DNA from: Phytophthora colocasiae
Taxonomy: Eukaryota > Oomycota > Peronosporomycetes > Peronosporales > Peronosporaceae
Length of the DNA stretch: 64,000 bases
NCBI GenBank assembly: GCA_018806915.1
Contig: JAGKQI010000093.1
Coordinates: 868,001-932,000 of the forward strand
Reading direction: 5' to 3'
A program made the translations under genes and the position numbers. Under the pieces are notes generated by a model. The model was not told the DNA's origin. It searched no databases and worked only from the letters and a program-made list of their open reading frames with translations. Below, piece after piece: positions 42,936-54,317 of the stretch. Positions within the stretch are counted from its first letter, which is position 1; each line of letters opens with the position of its first letter.

Positions 42936-43007
42936 GGCCTTGTGGTCTAGTGGTATGATTCTCGCTTAGGGTGCGAGAGGTCCCGGATTCGATCTCCGGC
43001 AAGGCCC
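42936..43007 (+). tRNA. tRNA-Pro(AGG), array copy 70
   Basis: Identical to copy 1; next copy 392 bp on. Confidence 0.95.
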
Positions 43008-43327
43008 TGCTCTTTGCTCGTCGTTTCGGACACCCGTTTGTTTTTGCCGTTTTTGCCGTCTTCGAGCCGTTGTATTGTCCGTTGGCACGGCAGCAGTGTC
43101 GTCGAGCGTGTGACATACGAGTGTACCGGCCAGATCCCCAAAACCCCCGTGGAGTGTCGAAAATGGTAGTTGTGATTGTAGCTGGTTGAGAAGGCATGTT
43201 TGGGCGTGGAGAGTGGCAAAAGCAGCGAGGTGCGAGGAGAAGCGTGTGCAGAGAGCAGTGATGTGTGTGGAGCTGCGTGGGGAGCGTGCTGGCGGCGCGA
43301 CAAGTGGGCGTGAAATGTGGTTTGCGT

Positions 43328-43399
43328 GGCCTTGTGGTCTAGTGGTATGATTCTCGCTTAGGGTGCGAGAGGTCCCGGATTCGATCTCCGGCAAGGCCC
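43328..43399 (+). tRNA. tRNA-Pro(AGG), array copy 71
   Basis: Identical to copy 1; next copy 392 bp on. Confidence 0.95.
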
Positions 43400-43719
43400 T
43401 GCTCTTTGCTCGTCGTTTCGGACACCCGTTTGTTTTTGCCGTTTTGCCGTCTTCGAGCCGTTGTATTGTCCGTTGGCACGGCAGCAGTGTCGTCGAGCGT
43501 GTGACATACGAGTGTACCGGCCAGATCCCCCCAAAACCCCCGTTGAGTGTCGAAAATGGTAGTTGTGATTGTAGCTGGTTGAGAAGGCATGTTTGGGCGT
43601 GGAGAGTGGCAAAAGCAGCGAGGTGCGAGGAGAAGCGTGTGCAGAGAGCAGTGATGTGTGGGAGCTGCGTGGGGAGCGTGCTGGCGGCGCGACAAGTGGG
43701 CGTGAAATGTGGTTTGCGT

Positions 43720-43791
43720 GGCCTTGTGGTCTAGTGGTATGATTCTCGCTTAGGGTGCGAGAGGTCCCGGATTCGATCTCCGGCAAGGCCC
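43720..43791 (+). tRNA. tRNA-Pro(AGG), array copy 72
   Basis: Identical to copy 1; next copy 387 bp on. Confidence 0.95.
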
Positions 43792-44106
43792 TGCTCTTTG
43801 CTCGTCGTTTCGGACACCCGTTTGTTTTTGCCGTTTTTGCCGTCTTCGAGCCGTTGTATTGTCCGTTGGCACGGCAGCAGTGTCGTCGAGCGTGTGACAT
43901 ACGAGTGTACCGGCCAGATCCCCCCAAAACCCCCGGTGAGTGTCGAAAATGGTAGTTGTGATTGTAGCTGGTTGAGAAGGCATGTTTGGGCGTGCAAAAG
44001 CAGCGAGGTGCGAGGAGAAGCGTGTGCAGAGAGCAGTGATGTGTGTGGGAGCTGCGTGGGGAGCGTGCTGGCGGCGCGACAAGTGGGCGTGAAATGTGGT
44101 TTGCGT

Positions 44107-44178
44107 GGCCTTGTGGTCTAGTGGTATGATTCTCGCTTAGGGTGCGAGAGGTCCCGGATTCGATCTCCGGCAAGGCCC
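44107..44178 (+). tRNA. tRNA-Pro(AGG), array copy 73
   Basis: Identical to copy 1; unit of 404 bp with three TTTTTGCCG repeats. Confidence 0.95.
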
Positions 44179-44510
44179 TGCTCTTTGCTCGTCGTTTCGG
44201 ACACCCGTTTGTTTTTGCCGTTTTTGCCGTTTTTGCCGTCTTCGAGCCGTTGTATTGTCCGTTGGCACGGCAGCAGTGTCGTCGAGCGTGTGACATACGA
44301 GTGTACCGGCCAGATCCCCCCAAAACCCCCGTTGAGTGTCGAAAATGGTAGTTGTGATTGTAGCTGGTTGAGAAGGCATGTTTGGGCGTGGAGAGTGGCA
44401 AAAGCAGCGAGGTGCGAGGAGAAGCGTGTGCAGAGAGCAGTGATGTGTGTGGGAGCTGCGTGGGGAGCGTGCTGGCGGCGCGACAAGTGGGCGTGAAATG
44501 TGGTTTGCGT

Positions 44511-44582
44511 GGCCTTGTGGTCTAGTGGTATGATTCTCGCTTAGGGTGCGAGAGGTCCCGGATTCGATCTCCGGCAAGGCCC
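44511..44582 (+). tRNA. tRNA-Pro(AGG), array copy 74
   Basis: Identical to copy 1; next copy 390 bp on. Confidence 0.95.
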
Positions 44583-44900
44583 TGCTCTTTGCTCGTCGTT
44601 TCGGACACCCGTTTGTTTTGCCGTTTTGCCGTCTTCGAGCCGTTGTATTGTCCGTTGGCACGGCAGCAGTGTCGTCGAGCGTGTGACATACGAGTGTACC
44701 GGCCAGATCCCAAAACCCCCGTTGAGTGTCGAAAATGGTAGTTGTGATTGTAGCTGGTTGAGAAGGCATGTTTGGGCGTGGAGAGTGGCAAAAGCAGCGA
44801 GGTGCGAGGAGAAGCGTGTGCAGAGAGCAGTGATGTGTGTGGGAGCTGCGTGGGGAGCGTGCTGGCGGCGCGACAAGTGGGCGTGAAATGTGGTTTGCGT

Positions 44901-44972
44901 GGCCTTGTGGTCTAGTGGTATGATTCTCGCTTAGGGTGCGAGAGGTCCCGGATTCGATCTCCGGCAAGGCCC
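44901..44972 (+). tRNA. tRNA-Pro(AGG), array copy 75
   Basis: Identical to copy 1; next copy 395 bp on. Confidence 0.95.
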
Positions 44973-45295
44973 TGCTCTTTGCTCGTCGTTTCGGACACCC
45001 GTTTGTTTTTGCCGTTTTTGCCGTCTTCGAGCCGTTGTATTGTCCGTTGGCACGGCAGCAGTGTCGTCGAGCGTGTGACATACGAGTGTACCGGCCAGAT
45101 CCCCCCAAAACCCCCGTTGAGTGTCGAAAATGGTAGTTGTGATTGTAGCTGGTTGAGAAGGCATGTTTGGGCGTGGAGAGTGGCAAAAGCAGCGAGGTGC
45201 GAGGAGAAGCGTGTGCAGAGAGCAGTGATGTGTGTGGGAGCTGCGTGGGGAGCGTGCTGGCGGCGCGACAAGTGGGCGTGAAATGTGGTTTGCGT

Positions 45296-45367
45296 GGCCT
45301 TGTGGTCTAGTGGTATGATTCTCGCTTAGGGTGCGAGAGGTCCCGGATTCGATCTCCGGCAAGGCCC
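45296..45367 (+). tRNA. tRNA-Pro(AGG), array copy 76
   Basis: Identical to copy 1; next copy 391 bp on. Confidence 0.95.
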
Positions 45368-45686
45368 TGCTCTTTGCTCGTCGTTTCGGACACCCGTTTG
45401 TTTTTGCCGTTTTGCCGTCTTCGAGCCGTTGTATTGTCCGTTGGCACGGCAGCAGTGTCGTCGAGCGTGTGACATACGAGTGTACCGGCCAGATCCCCAA
45501 AACCCCGTTGAGTGTCGAAAATGGTAGTTGTGATTGTAGCTGGTTGAGAAGGCATGTTTGGGCGTGGAGAGTGGCAAAAGCAGCGAGGTGCGAGGAGAAG
45601 CGTGTGCAGAGAGCAGTGATGTGTGTGGGAGCTGCGTGGGGAGCGTGCTGGCGGCGCGACAAGTGGGCGTGAAATGTGGTTTGCGT

Positions 45687-45758
45687 GGCCTTGTGGTCTA
45701 GTGGTATGATTCTCGCTTAGGGTGCGAGAGGTCCCGGATTCGATCTCCGGCAAGGCCC
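45687..45758 (+). tRNA. tRNA-Pro(AGG), array copy 77
   Basis: Identical to copy 1; next copy 391 bp on. Confidence 0.95.
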
Positions 45759-46077
45759 TGCTCTTTGCTCGTCGTTTCGGACACCCGTTTGTTTTTGCCG
45801 TTTTGCCGTCTTCGAGCCGTTGTATTGTCCGTTGGCACGGCAGCAGTGTCGTCGAGCGTGTGACATACGAGTGTACCGGCCAGATCCCCAAAACCCCGTT
45901 GAGTGTCGAAAATGGTAGTTGTGATTGTAGCTGGTTGAGAAGGCATGTTTGGGCGTGGAGAGTGGCAAAAGCAGCGAGGTGCGAGGAGAAGCGTGTGCAG
46001 AGAGCAGTGATGTGTGTGGGAGCTGCGTGGGGAGCGTGCTGGCGGCGCGACAAGTGGGCGTGAAATGTGGTTTGCGT

Positions 46078-46149
46078 GGCCTTGTGGTCTAGTGGTATGA
46101 TTCTCGCTTAGGGTGCGAGAGGTCCCGGATTCGATCTCCGGCAAGGCCC
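46078..46149 (+). tRNA. tRNA-Pro(AGG), array copy 78
   Basis: Identical to copy 1; next copy 390 bp on. Confidence 0.95.
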
Positions 46150-46467
46150 TGCTCTTTGCTCGTCGTTTCGGACACCCGTTTGTTTTTGCCGTTTTTGCCG
46201 TCTTCGAGCCGTTGTATTGTCCGTTGGCACGGCAGCAGTGTCGTCGAGCGTGTGACATACGAGTGTACCGGCCAGATCCCCAAAACCCCGTTGAGTGTCG
46301 AAAATGGTAGTTGTGATTGTAGCTGGTTGAGAAGGCATGTTTGGGCGTGGAGAGTGGCAAAAGCAGCGAGGTGCGAGGAGAAGCGTGTGCAGAGAGCAGT
46401 GATGTGTGGGAGCTGCGTGGGGAGCGTGCTGGCGGCGCGACAAGTGGGCGTGAAATGTGGTTTGCGT

Positions 46468-46539
46468 GGCCTTGTGGTCTAGTGGTATGATTCTCGCTTA
46501 GGGTGCGAGAGGTCCCGGATTCGATCTCCGGCAAGGCCC
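46468..46539 (+). tRNA. tRNA-Pro(AGG), array copy 79
   Basis: Identical to copy 1; next copy 392 bp on. Confidence 0.95.
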
Positions 46540-46859
46540 TGCTCTTTGCTCGTCGTTTCGGACACCCGTTTGTTTTTGCCGTTTTTGCCGTCTTCGAGCC
46601 GTTGTATTGTCCGTTGGCACGGCAGCAGTGTCGTCGAGCGTGTGACATACGAGTGTACCGGCCAGATCCCCAAAACCCCGTTGAGTGTCGAAACTGGTAG
46701 TTGTGATTGTAGCTGGTTGAGAAGGCATGTTTGGGCGTGGAGAGCGCCAAACGCACCGAGGAGCGAGCAGAAGCGTGTGCAGAGAGCAGTGACGTCCGTG
46801 GGAGCTGCGTGGGGAGCGTGCTGGCGGCGCGACAAGTGGGCGTGAAATGTGGTTTGCGT

Positions 46860-46931
46860 GGCCTTGTGGTCTAGTGGTATGATTCTCGCTTAGGGTGCGA
46901 GAGGTCCCGGATTCGATCTCCGGCAAGGCCC
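46860..46931 (+). tRNA. tRNA-Pro(AGG), array copy 80
   Basis: Identical to copy 1; longest unit (405 bp), three TTTTTGCCG repeats. Confidence 0.95.
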
Positions 46932-47264
46932 TGCTCTTTGCTCGTCGTTTCGGACACCCGTTTGTTTTTGCCGTTTTTGCCGTTTTTGCCGTCTTCGAGC
47001 CGTTGTATTGTCCGTTGGCACGGCAGCAGTGTCGTCGAGCGTGTGACATACGAGTGTACCGGCCAGATCCCCCCAAAACCCCCGTTGAGTGTCGAAAATG
47101 GTAGTTGTGATTGTAGCTGGTTGAGAAGGCATGTTTGGGCGTGGAGAGTGGCAAAAGCAGCGAGGTGCGAGGAGAAGCGTGTGCAGAGAGCAGTGATGTG
47201 TGTGTGGAGCTGCGTGGGGAGCGTGCTGGCGGCGCGACAAGTGGGCGTGAAATGTGGTTTGCGT

Positions 47265-47335
47265 GGCCTTGTGGTCTAGTGGTATGATTCTCGCTTAGGT
47301 GCGAGAGGTCCCGGATTCGATCTCCGGCAAGGCCC
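47265..47335 (+). tRNA. tRNA-Pro variant, array copy 81 (one G missing in anticodon loop)
   Basis: 71 nt with the same 6-base loop TTAGGT as copy 9, 28 kb away. Next copy 388 bp on. Confidence 0.85.
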
Positions 47336-47652
47336 TGCTCTTTGCTCGTCGTTTCGGACACCCGTTTGTTTTTGCCGTTTTGCCGTCTTCGAGCCGTTGT
47401 ATTGTCCGTTGGCACGGCAGCAGTGTCGTCGAGCGTGTGACATACGAGTGTACCGGCCAGATCCCCAAAACCCCGTTGAGTGTCGAAAATGGTAGTTGTG
47501 ATTGTAGCTGGTTGAGAAGGCATGTTTGGGCGTGGAGAGTGGCAAAAGCAGCGAGGTGCGAGGAGAAGCGTGTGCAGAGAGCAGTGATGTGTGGGAGCTG
47601 CGTGGGGAGCGTGCTGGCGGCGCGACAAGTGGGCGTGAAATGTGGTTTGCGT

Positions 47653-47724
47653 GGCCTTGTGGTCTAGTGGTATGATTCTCGCTTAGGGTGCGAGAGGTCC
47701 CGGATTCGATCTCCGGCAAGGCCC
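47653..47724 (+). tRNA. tRNA-Pro(AGG), array copy 82
   Basis: Identical to copy 1; next copy 391 bp on. Confidence 0.95.
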
Positions 47725-48043
47725 TGCTCTTTGCTCGTCGTTTAGGACGCCCGTTTGTTTTGCCGTTTTTGCCGTCTTCGAGCCGTTGTATTGTCCGTTG
47801 GCACGGCAGCAGTGTCGTCGAGCGTGTGACATACGAGTGTACCGGCCAGATCCCCAAAACCCCGTTGAGTGTCGAAAATGGTAGTTGTGATTGTAGCTGG
47901 TTGAGAAGGCATGTTTGGGCGTGGAGAGTGGCAAAAGCAGCGAGGTGCGAGGAGAAGCGTGTGCAGAGAGCAGTGATGTGTGTGGGAGCTGCGTGGGGAG
48001 CGTGCTGGCGGCGCGACAAGTGGGCGTGAAATGTGGTTTGCGT

Positions 48044-48115
48044 GGCCTTGTGGTCTAGTGGTATGATTCTCGCTTAGGGTGCGAGAGGTCCCGGATTCGA
48101 TCTCCGGCAAGGCCC
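48044..48115 (+). tRNA. tRNA-Pro(AGG), array copy 83
   Basis: Identical to copy 1; next copy 393 bp on. Confidence 0.95.
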
Positions 48116-48436
48116 TGCTCTTTGCTCGTCGTTTCGGACACCCGTTTGTTTTGCCGTTTTTGCCGTCTTCGAGCCGTTGTATTGTCCGTTGGCACGGCAG
48201 CAGTGTCGTCGAGCGTGTGACATACGAGTGTACCGGCCAGATCCCCCCAAAAACCCCGTTGAGTGTCGAAAATGGTAGTTGTGATTGTAGCTGGTTGAGA
48301 AGGCATGTTTGGGCGTGGAGAGTGGCAAAAGCAGCGAGGTGCGAGGAGAAGCGTGTGCAGAGAGCAGTGATGTGTGTGGAGCTGCGTGGGGAGCGTGCTG
48401 GCGGCGCGACAAGTGGGCGTGAAATGTGGTTTGCGT

Positions 48437-48508
48437 GGCCTTGTGGTCTAGTGGTATGATTCTCGCTTAGGGTGCGAGAGGTCCCGGATTCGATCTCCGG
48501 CAAGGCCC
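48437..48508 (+). tRNA. tRNA-Pro(AGG), array copy 84
   Basis: Identical to copy 1; next copy 393 bp on. Confidence 0.95.
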
Positions 48509-48829
48509 TGCTCTTTGCTCGTCGTTTCGGACACCCGTTTGTTTTGCCGTTTTGCCGTCTTCGAGCCGTTGGATTGTCCGTTGGCACGGCAGCAGTGTCG
48601 TCGAGCGTGTGACATACGAGGGGACGTGCCATATCGCCCCCAAACCCCCGTTGAGTGTCGAAAATGGTAGTTGTGATTGTAGCTGGTTGAGAAGGCATGT
48701 TTGGGCGTGGAGAGTGGCAAAAGCAGCGAGGTGCGAGGAGAAGCGTGTGCAGAGAGCAGTGATGTGTGTGGGAGCTGCGTGGGGAGCGTGCTGGCGGCGC
48801 GACAAGTGGGCGTGAAATGTGGTTTGCGT

Positions 48830-48901
48830 GGCCTTGTGGTCTAGTGGTATGATTCTCGCTTAGGGTGCGAGAGGTCCCGGATTCGATCTCCGGCAAGGCC
48901 C
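48830..48901 (+). tRNA. tRNA-Pro(AGG), array copy 85
   Basis: Identical to copy 1; next copy 391 bp on. Confidence 0.95.
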
Positions 48902-49220
48902 TGCTCTTTGCTCGTCGTTTCGGACACCCGTTTGTTTTTGCCGTTTTGCCGTCTTCGAGCCGTTGTATTGTCCGTTGGCACGGCAGCAGTGTCGTCGAGC
49001 GTGTGACATACGAGTGTACCGGCCAGATCCCCAAAACCCCGTTGAGTGTCGAAAATGGTAGTTGTGATTGTAGCTGGTTGAGAAGGCATGTTTGGGCGTG
49101 GAGAGTGGCAAAAGCAGCGAGGTGCGAGGAGAAGCGTGTGCAGAGAGCAGTGATGTGTGTGGGAGCTGCGTGGGGAGCGTGCTGGCGGCGCGACAAGTGG
49201 GCGTGAAATGTGGTTTGCGT

Positions 49221-49292
49221 GGCCTTGTGGTCTAGTGGTATGATTCTCGCTTAGGGTGCGAGAGGTCCCGGATTCGATCTCCGGCAAGGCCC
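49221..49292 (+). tRNA. tRNA-Pro(AGG), array copy 86
   Basis: Identical to copy 1; next copy 393 bp on. Confidence 0.95.
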
Positions 49293-49613
49293 TGCTCTTT
49301 GCTCGTCGTTTCGGACACCCGTTTGTTTTTGCCGTTTTTGCCGTCTTCGAGCCGTTGTATTGTCCGTTGGCACGGCAGCAGTGTCGTCGAGCGTGTGACA
49401 TACGAGTGTACCGGACAGTTCCCCCATAAGACCGGTTGAGTGTCGAAAATGGTAGTTGTGATTGTAGCTGGTTGAGAAGGCATGTTTGGGCGTGGAGAGT
49501 GGCAAAAAGCAGCGAGGTGCGAGGAGAAGCGTGTGCAGAGAGCAGTGATGTGTGGGAGCTGCGTGGGGAGCGTGCTGGCGGCGCGACAAGTGGGCGTGAA
49601 ATGTGGTTTGCGT

Positions 49614-49685
49614 GGCCTTGTGGTCTAGTGGTATGATTCTCGCTTAGGGTGCGAGAGGTCCCGGATTCGATCTCCGGCAAGGCCC
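49614..49685 (+). tRNA. tRNA-Pro(AGG), array copy 87
   Basis: Identical to copy 1; next copy 386 bp on. Confidence 0.95.
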
Positions 49686-49999
49686 TGCTCTTTGCTCGTC
49701 GTTTCGGACACCCGTTTGTTTTGCCGTTTTTGCCGTCTTCGAGCCGTTGTATTGTCCGTTGGCACGGCAGCAGTGTCGTCGAGCGTGTGACATACGAGTG
49801 TACCGGCCAGATCCCCCCAAAAACCCCGTTGAGTGTCAGGTTGTGATTGTAGCTGGTTGAGAAGGCATGTTTGGGCGTGGAGAGTGGCAAAAGCAGCGAG
49901 GTGCGAGGAGAAGCGTGTGCAGAGAGCAGTGATGTGTGGGGTAGCATCTAGGGGAGAGTGCTGGCGTCGCGACAAGTGGGCGTGAAATGTGGTTTGCGT

Positions 50000-50071
50000 G
50001 GCCTTGTGGTCTAGTGGTATGATTCTCGCTTAGGGTGCGAGAGGTCCCGGATTCGATCTCCGGCAAGGCCC
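50000..50071 (+). tRNA. tRNA-Pro(AGG), array copy 88
   Basis: Identical to copy 1; next copy 395 bp on. Confidence 0.95.
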
Positions 50072-50394
50072 TGCTCTTCGCTAGTCGTCTCGGTGACCGG
50101 TGTTATTTTGCGGTTTTTGCCGTCCTCGAGCCGTTGTATTGTCCGTTGGCACGGCAGCAGTGTCGTCGAGCGTGTGACATACGAGTGTACCGGCCAGATC
50201 CCCCCAAAAACCCCGTTGAGTGTCGAAAATGGTAGTTGTGATTGTAGCTGGTTGAGAAGGCATGTTTGGGCGTGGAGAGTGGCAAAAGCAGCGAGGTGCG
50301 AGGAGAAGCGTGTGCAGAGAGCAGTGATGTGTGTGGGAGCTGCGTGGGGAGCGTGCTGGCGGCGCGACAAGTGGGCGTGAAATGTGGTTTGCGT

Positions 50395-50466
50395 GGCCTT
50401 GTGGTCTAGTGGTATGATTCTCGCTTAGGGTGCGAGAGGTCCCGGATTCGATCTCCGGCAAGGCCC
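50395..50466 (+). tRNA. tRNA-Pro(AGG), array copy 89
   Basis: Identical to copy 1; next copy 391 bp on. Confidence 0.95.
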
Positions 50467-50785
50467 TGCTCTTTGCTCGTCGTTTCGGACACCCGTTTGT
50501 TTTGCCGTTTTTGCCGTCTTCGAGCCGTTGTATTGTCCGTTGGCACGGCAGCAGTGTCGTCGAGCGTGTGACATACGAGTGTACCGGCCAGATCCCCAAA
50601 ACCCCGTTGAGTGTCGAAAATGGTAGTTGTGATTGTAGCTGGTTGAGAAGGCATGTTTGGGCGTGGAGAGTGGCAAAAGCAGCGAGGTGCGAGGAGAATC
50701 GTGAGCAGAGATCAGAGAAGGTAGAGGTAGATGCGAGGGTAGCGAGCAGGCGGCGCGACAAGTGGGCGTGACATGTGGTTTGCGT

Positions 50786-50857
50786 GGCCTTGTGGTCTAG
50801 TGGTATGATTCTCGCTTAGGGTGCGAGAGGACCCGGATTCGATCTCCGGCAAGGCCC
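50786..50857 (+). tRNA. tRNA-Pro(AGG) variant, array copy 90
   Basis: A single T-to-A change in the variable region (GAGAGGACCCGG); stems intact, probably functional. Next copy 388 bp on. Confidence 0.92.
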
Positions 50858-51173
50858 TGCTCTTTGCTCGTCGTTTAGGACACCCGTTTGTTTTGCCGTT
50901 TTGCCGTCTTCGAGCCGTTGTATTGTCCGTTGGCACGGCAGCAGTGTCGTCGAGCGTGTGACATACGAGTGTACCGGCCAGATCCCCAAAACCCCGTTGA
51001 GTGTCGAAAATGGTAGTTGTGATTGTAGCTGGTTGAGAAGGCATGTTTGGGCGTGGAGAGTGGCAAAAGCAGCGAGGTGCGACGAGAAGCGTGTGCAGAG
51101 AGCAGTGATGTGTGGGAGCTGCGTGGGGAGCGTGCTGGCGGCGCGACAAGTGGGCGTGAAATGTGGTTTGCGT

Positions 51174-51245
51174 GGCCTTGTGGTCTAGTGGTATGATTCT
51201 CGCTTAGGGTGCGAGAGGTCCCGGATTCGATCTCCGGCAAGGCCC
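51174..51245 (+). tRNA. tRNA-Pro(AGG), array copy 91
   Basis: Identical to copy 1; next copy 395 bp on. Confidence 0.95.
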
Positions 51246-51568
51246 TGCTCTTTGCTCGTCGTTTCGGACACCCGTTTGTTTTTGCCGTTTTTGCCGTCTT
51301 CGAGCCGTTGTATTGTCCGTTGGCACGGCAGCAGTGTCGTCGAGCGTGTGACATACGAGTGTACCGGCCAGATCCCCCCCAAACCCCCGTTGAGTGTCGA
51401 AAATGGTAGTTGTGATTGTAGCTGGTTGAGAAGGCATGTTTGGGCGTGGAGAGTGGCAAAAGCAGCGAGGTGCGAGGAGAAGCGTGTGCAGAGAGCAGTG
51501 ATGTGTGTGGGAGCTGCGTGGGGAGCGTGCTGGCGGCGCGACAAGTGGGCGTGAAATGTGGTTTGCGT

Positions 51569-51640
51569 GGCCTTGTGGTCTAGTGGTATGATTCTCGCTT
51601 AGGGTGCGAGAGGTCCCGGATTCGATCTCCGGCAAGGCCC
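51569..51640 (+). tRNA. tRNA-Pro(AGG), array copy 92
   Basis: Identical to copy 1; next copy 387 bp on. Confidence 0.95.
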
Positions 51641-51955
51641 TGCTCTTTGCTCGTCGTTTCGGACACCCGTTTGTTTTTGCCGTTTTTGCCGTCTTCGAGC
51701 CGTTGTATTGTCCGTTGGCACGGCAGCAGTGTCGTCGAGCGTGTGACATACGAGTGTACCGGCCAGATCCCCCCAAAAACCCCGTTGAGTGTCGAAAATG
51801 GTAGTTGTGATTGTAGCTGGTTGAGAAGGCATGTTTGGGCGTGCAAAAGCAGCGAGGTGCGAGGAGAAGCGTGTGCAGAGAGCAGTGATGTGTGTGGGAG
51901 CTGCGTGGGGAGCGTGCTGGCGGCGCGACAAGTGGGCGTGAAATGTGGTTTGCGT

Positions 51956-52027
51956 GGCCTTGTGGTCTAGTGGTATGATTCTCGCTTAGGGTGCGAGAGG
52001 TCCCGGATTCGATCTCCGGCAAGGCCC
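51956..52027 (+). tRNA. tRNA-Pro(AGG), array copy 93
   Basis: Identical to copy 1; next copy 395 bp on. Confidence 0.95.
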
Positions 52028-52350
52028 TGCTCTTTGCTCGTCGTTTCGGACACCCGTTTGTTTTTGCCGTTTTTGCCGTCTTCGAGCCGTTGTATTGTCC
52101 GTTGGCACGGCAGCAGTGTCGTCGAGCGTGTGACATACGAGTGTACCGGCCAGATCCCCCCAAAAACCCCGTTGAGTGTCGAAAATGGTAGTTGTGATTG
52201 TAGCTGGTTGAGAAGGCATGTTTGGGCGTGGAGAGTGGCAAAAGCAGCGAGGTGCGAGGAGAAGCGTGTGCAGAGAGCAGTGATGTGTGTGGGAGCTGCG
52301 TGGGGAGCGTGCTGGCGGCGCGACAAGTGGGCGTGAAATGTGGTTTGCGT

Positions 52351-52422
52351 GGCCTTGTGGTCTAGTGGTATGATTCTCGCTTAGGGTGCGAGAGGTCCCG
52401 GATTCGATCTCCGGCAAGGCCC
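52351..52422 (+). tRNA. tRNA-Pro(AGG), array copy 94
   Basis: Identical to copy 1; next copy 392 bp on. Confidence 0.95.
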
Positions 52423-52742
52423 TGCTCTTTGCTCGTCGTTTCGGACACCCGTTTGTTTTTGCCGTTTTTGCCGTCTTCGAGCCGTTGTATTGTCCGTTGG
52501 CACGGCAGCAGTGTCGTCGAGCGTGTGACATACGAGTGTACCGGCCAGATCCCCCAAAACCCCCGTTGAGTGTCGAAAATGGTAGTTGTGATTGTAGCTG
52601 GTTGAGAAGGCATGTTTGGGCGTGGAGAGTGGCAAAAGCAGCGAGGTGCGAGGAGAAGCGTGTGCAGAGAGCAGTGATGTGTGGGAGCTGCGTGGGGAGC
52701 GTGCTGGCGGCGCGACAAGTGGGCGTGAAATGTGGTTTGCGT

Positions 52743-52814
52743 GGCCTTGTGGTCTAGTGGTATGATTCTCGCTTAGGGTGCGAGAGGTCCCGGATTCGAT
52801 CTCCGGCAAGGCCC
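52743..52814 (+). tRNA. tRNA-Pro(AGG), array copy 95
   Basis: Identical to copy 1; next copy 394 bp on. Confidence 0.95.
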
Positions 52815-53136
52815 TGCTCTTTGCTCGTCGTTTCGGACACCCGTTTGTTTTTGCCGTTTTTGCCGTCTTCGAGCCGTTGTATTGTCCGTTGGCACGGCAG
52901 CAGTGTCGTCGAGCGTGTGACATACGAGTGTACCGGCCAGATCCCCCAAAACCCCCGTTGAGTGTCGAAAATGGTAGTTGTGATTGTAGCTGGTTGAGAA
53001 GGCATGTTTGGGCGTGGAGAGTGGCAAAAGCAGCGAGGTGCGAGGAGAAGCGTGTGCAGAGAGCAGTGATGTGTGTGGGAGCTGCGTGGGGAGCGTGCTG
53101 GCGGCGCGACAAGTGGGCGTGAAATGTGGTTTGCGT

Positions 53137-53208
53137 GGCCTTGTGGTCTAGTGGTATGATTCTCGCTTAGGGTGCGAGAGGTCCCGGATTCGATCTCCGG
53201 CAAGGCCC
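53137..53208 (+). tRNA. tRNA-Pro(AGG), array copy 96
   Basis: Identical to copy 1; next copy 394 bp on. Confidence 0.95.
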
Positions 53209-53530
53209 TGCTCTTTGCTCGTCGTTTCGGACACCCGTTTGTTTTTGCCGTTTTTGCCGTCTTCGAGCCGTTGTATTGTCCGTTGGCACGGCAGCAGTGT
53301 CGTCGAGCGTGTGACATACGAGTGTACCGGCCAGATCCCCCAAAACCCCCGTTGAGTGTCGAAAATGGTAGTTGTGATTGTAGCTGGTTGAGAAGGCATG
53401 TTTGGGCGTGGAGAGTGGCAAAAGCAGCGAGGTGCGAGGAGAAGCGTGTGCAGAGAGCAGTGATGTGTGTGGGAGCTGCGTGGGGAGCGTGCTGGCGGCG
53501 CGACAAGTGGGCGTGAAATGTGGTTTGCGT

Positions 53531-53602
53531 GGCCTTGTGGTCTAGTGGTATGATTCTCGCTTAGGGTGCGAGAGGTCCCGGATTCGATCTCCGGCAAGGC
53601 CC
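53531..53602 (+). tRNA. tRNA-Pro(AGG), array copy 97
   Basis: Identical to copy 1; next copy 394 bp on. Confidence 0.95.
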
Positions 53603-53924
53603 TGCTCTTTGCTCGTCGTTTCGGACACCCGTTTGTTTTTGCCGTTTTGCCGCCTTCGAGCCGTTGTATGGGCCGTTGGCACGGCAGCAGTGTCGTCGAG
53701 CGTGTGACATACGAGTGTACCGGCCAGATCCCCCCAAAAACCCCGTTGAGTGTCGAAAATGGTAGTTGTGATTGTAGCTGGTTGAGAAGGCATGTTTGGG
53801 CGTGGAGAGTGGCAAAAGCAGCGAGGTGCGAGGAGAAGCGTGTGCAGAGAGCAGTGATGTGTGTGGGAGCTGCGTGGGGAGCGTGCTGGCGGCGCGACAA
53901 GTGGGCGTGAAATGTGGTTTGCGT

Positions 53925-53996
53925 GGCCTTGTGGTCTAGTGGTATGATTCTCGCTTAGGGTGCGAGAGGTCCCGGATTCGATCTCCGGCAAGGCCC
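53925..53996 (+). tRNA. tRNA-Pro(AGG), array copy 98
   Basis: Identical to copy 1; next copy 393 bp on. Confidence 0.95.
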
Positions 53997-54317
53997 TGCT
54001 CTTTGCTCGTCGTTTCGGACACCCGTTTGTTTTGCCGTTTTTGCCGTCTTCGAGCCGTTGTATTGTCCGTTGGCACGGCAGCAGTGTCGTCGAGCGTGTG
54101 ACATACGAGTGTACCGGCCAGATCCCCCCAAAAACCCCGTTGAGTGTCGAAAATGGTAGTTGTGATTGTAGCTGGTTGAGAAGGCATGTTTGGGCGTGGA
54201 GAGTGGCAAAAGCAGCGAGGTGCGAGGAGAAGCGTGTGCAGAGAGCAGTGATGTGTGTGGAGCTGCGTGGGGAGCGTGCTGGCGGCGCGACAAGTGGGCG
54301 TGAAATGTGGTTTGCGT

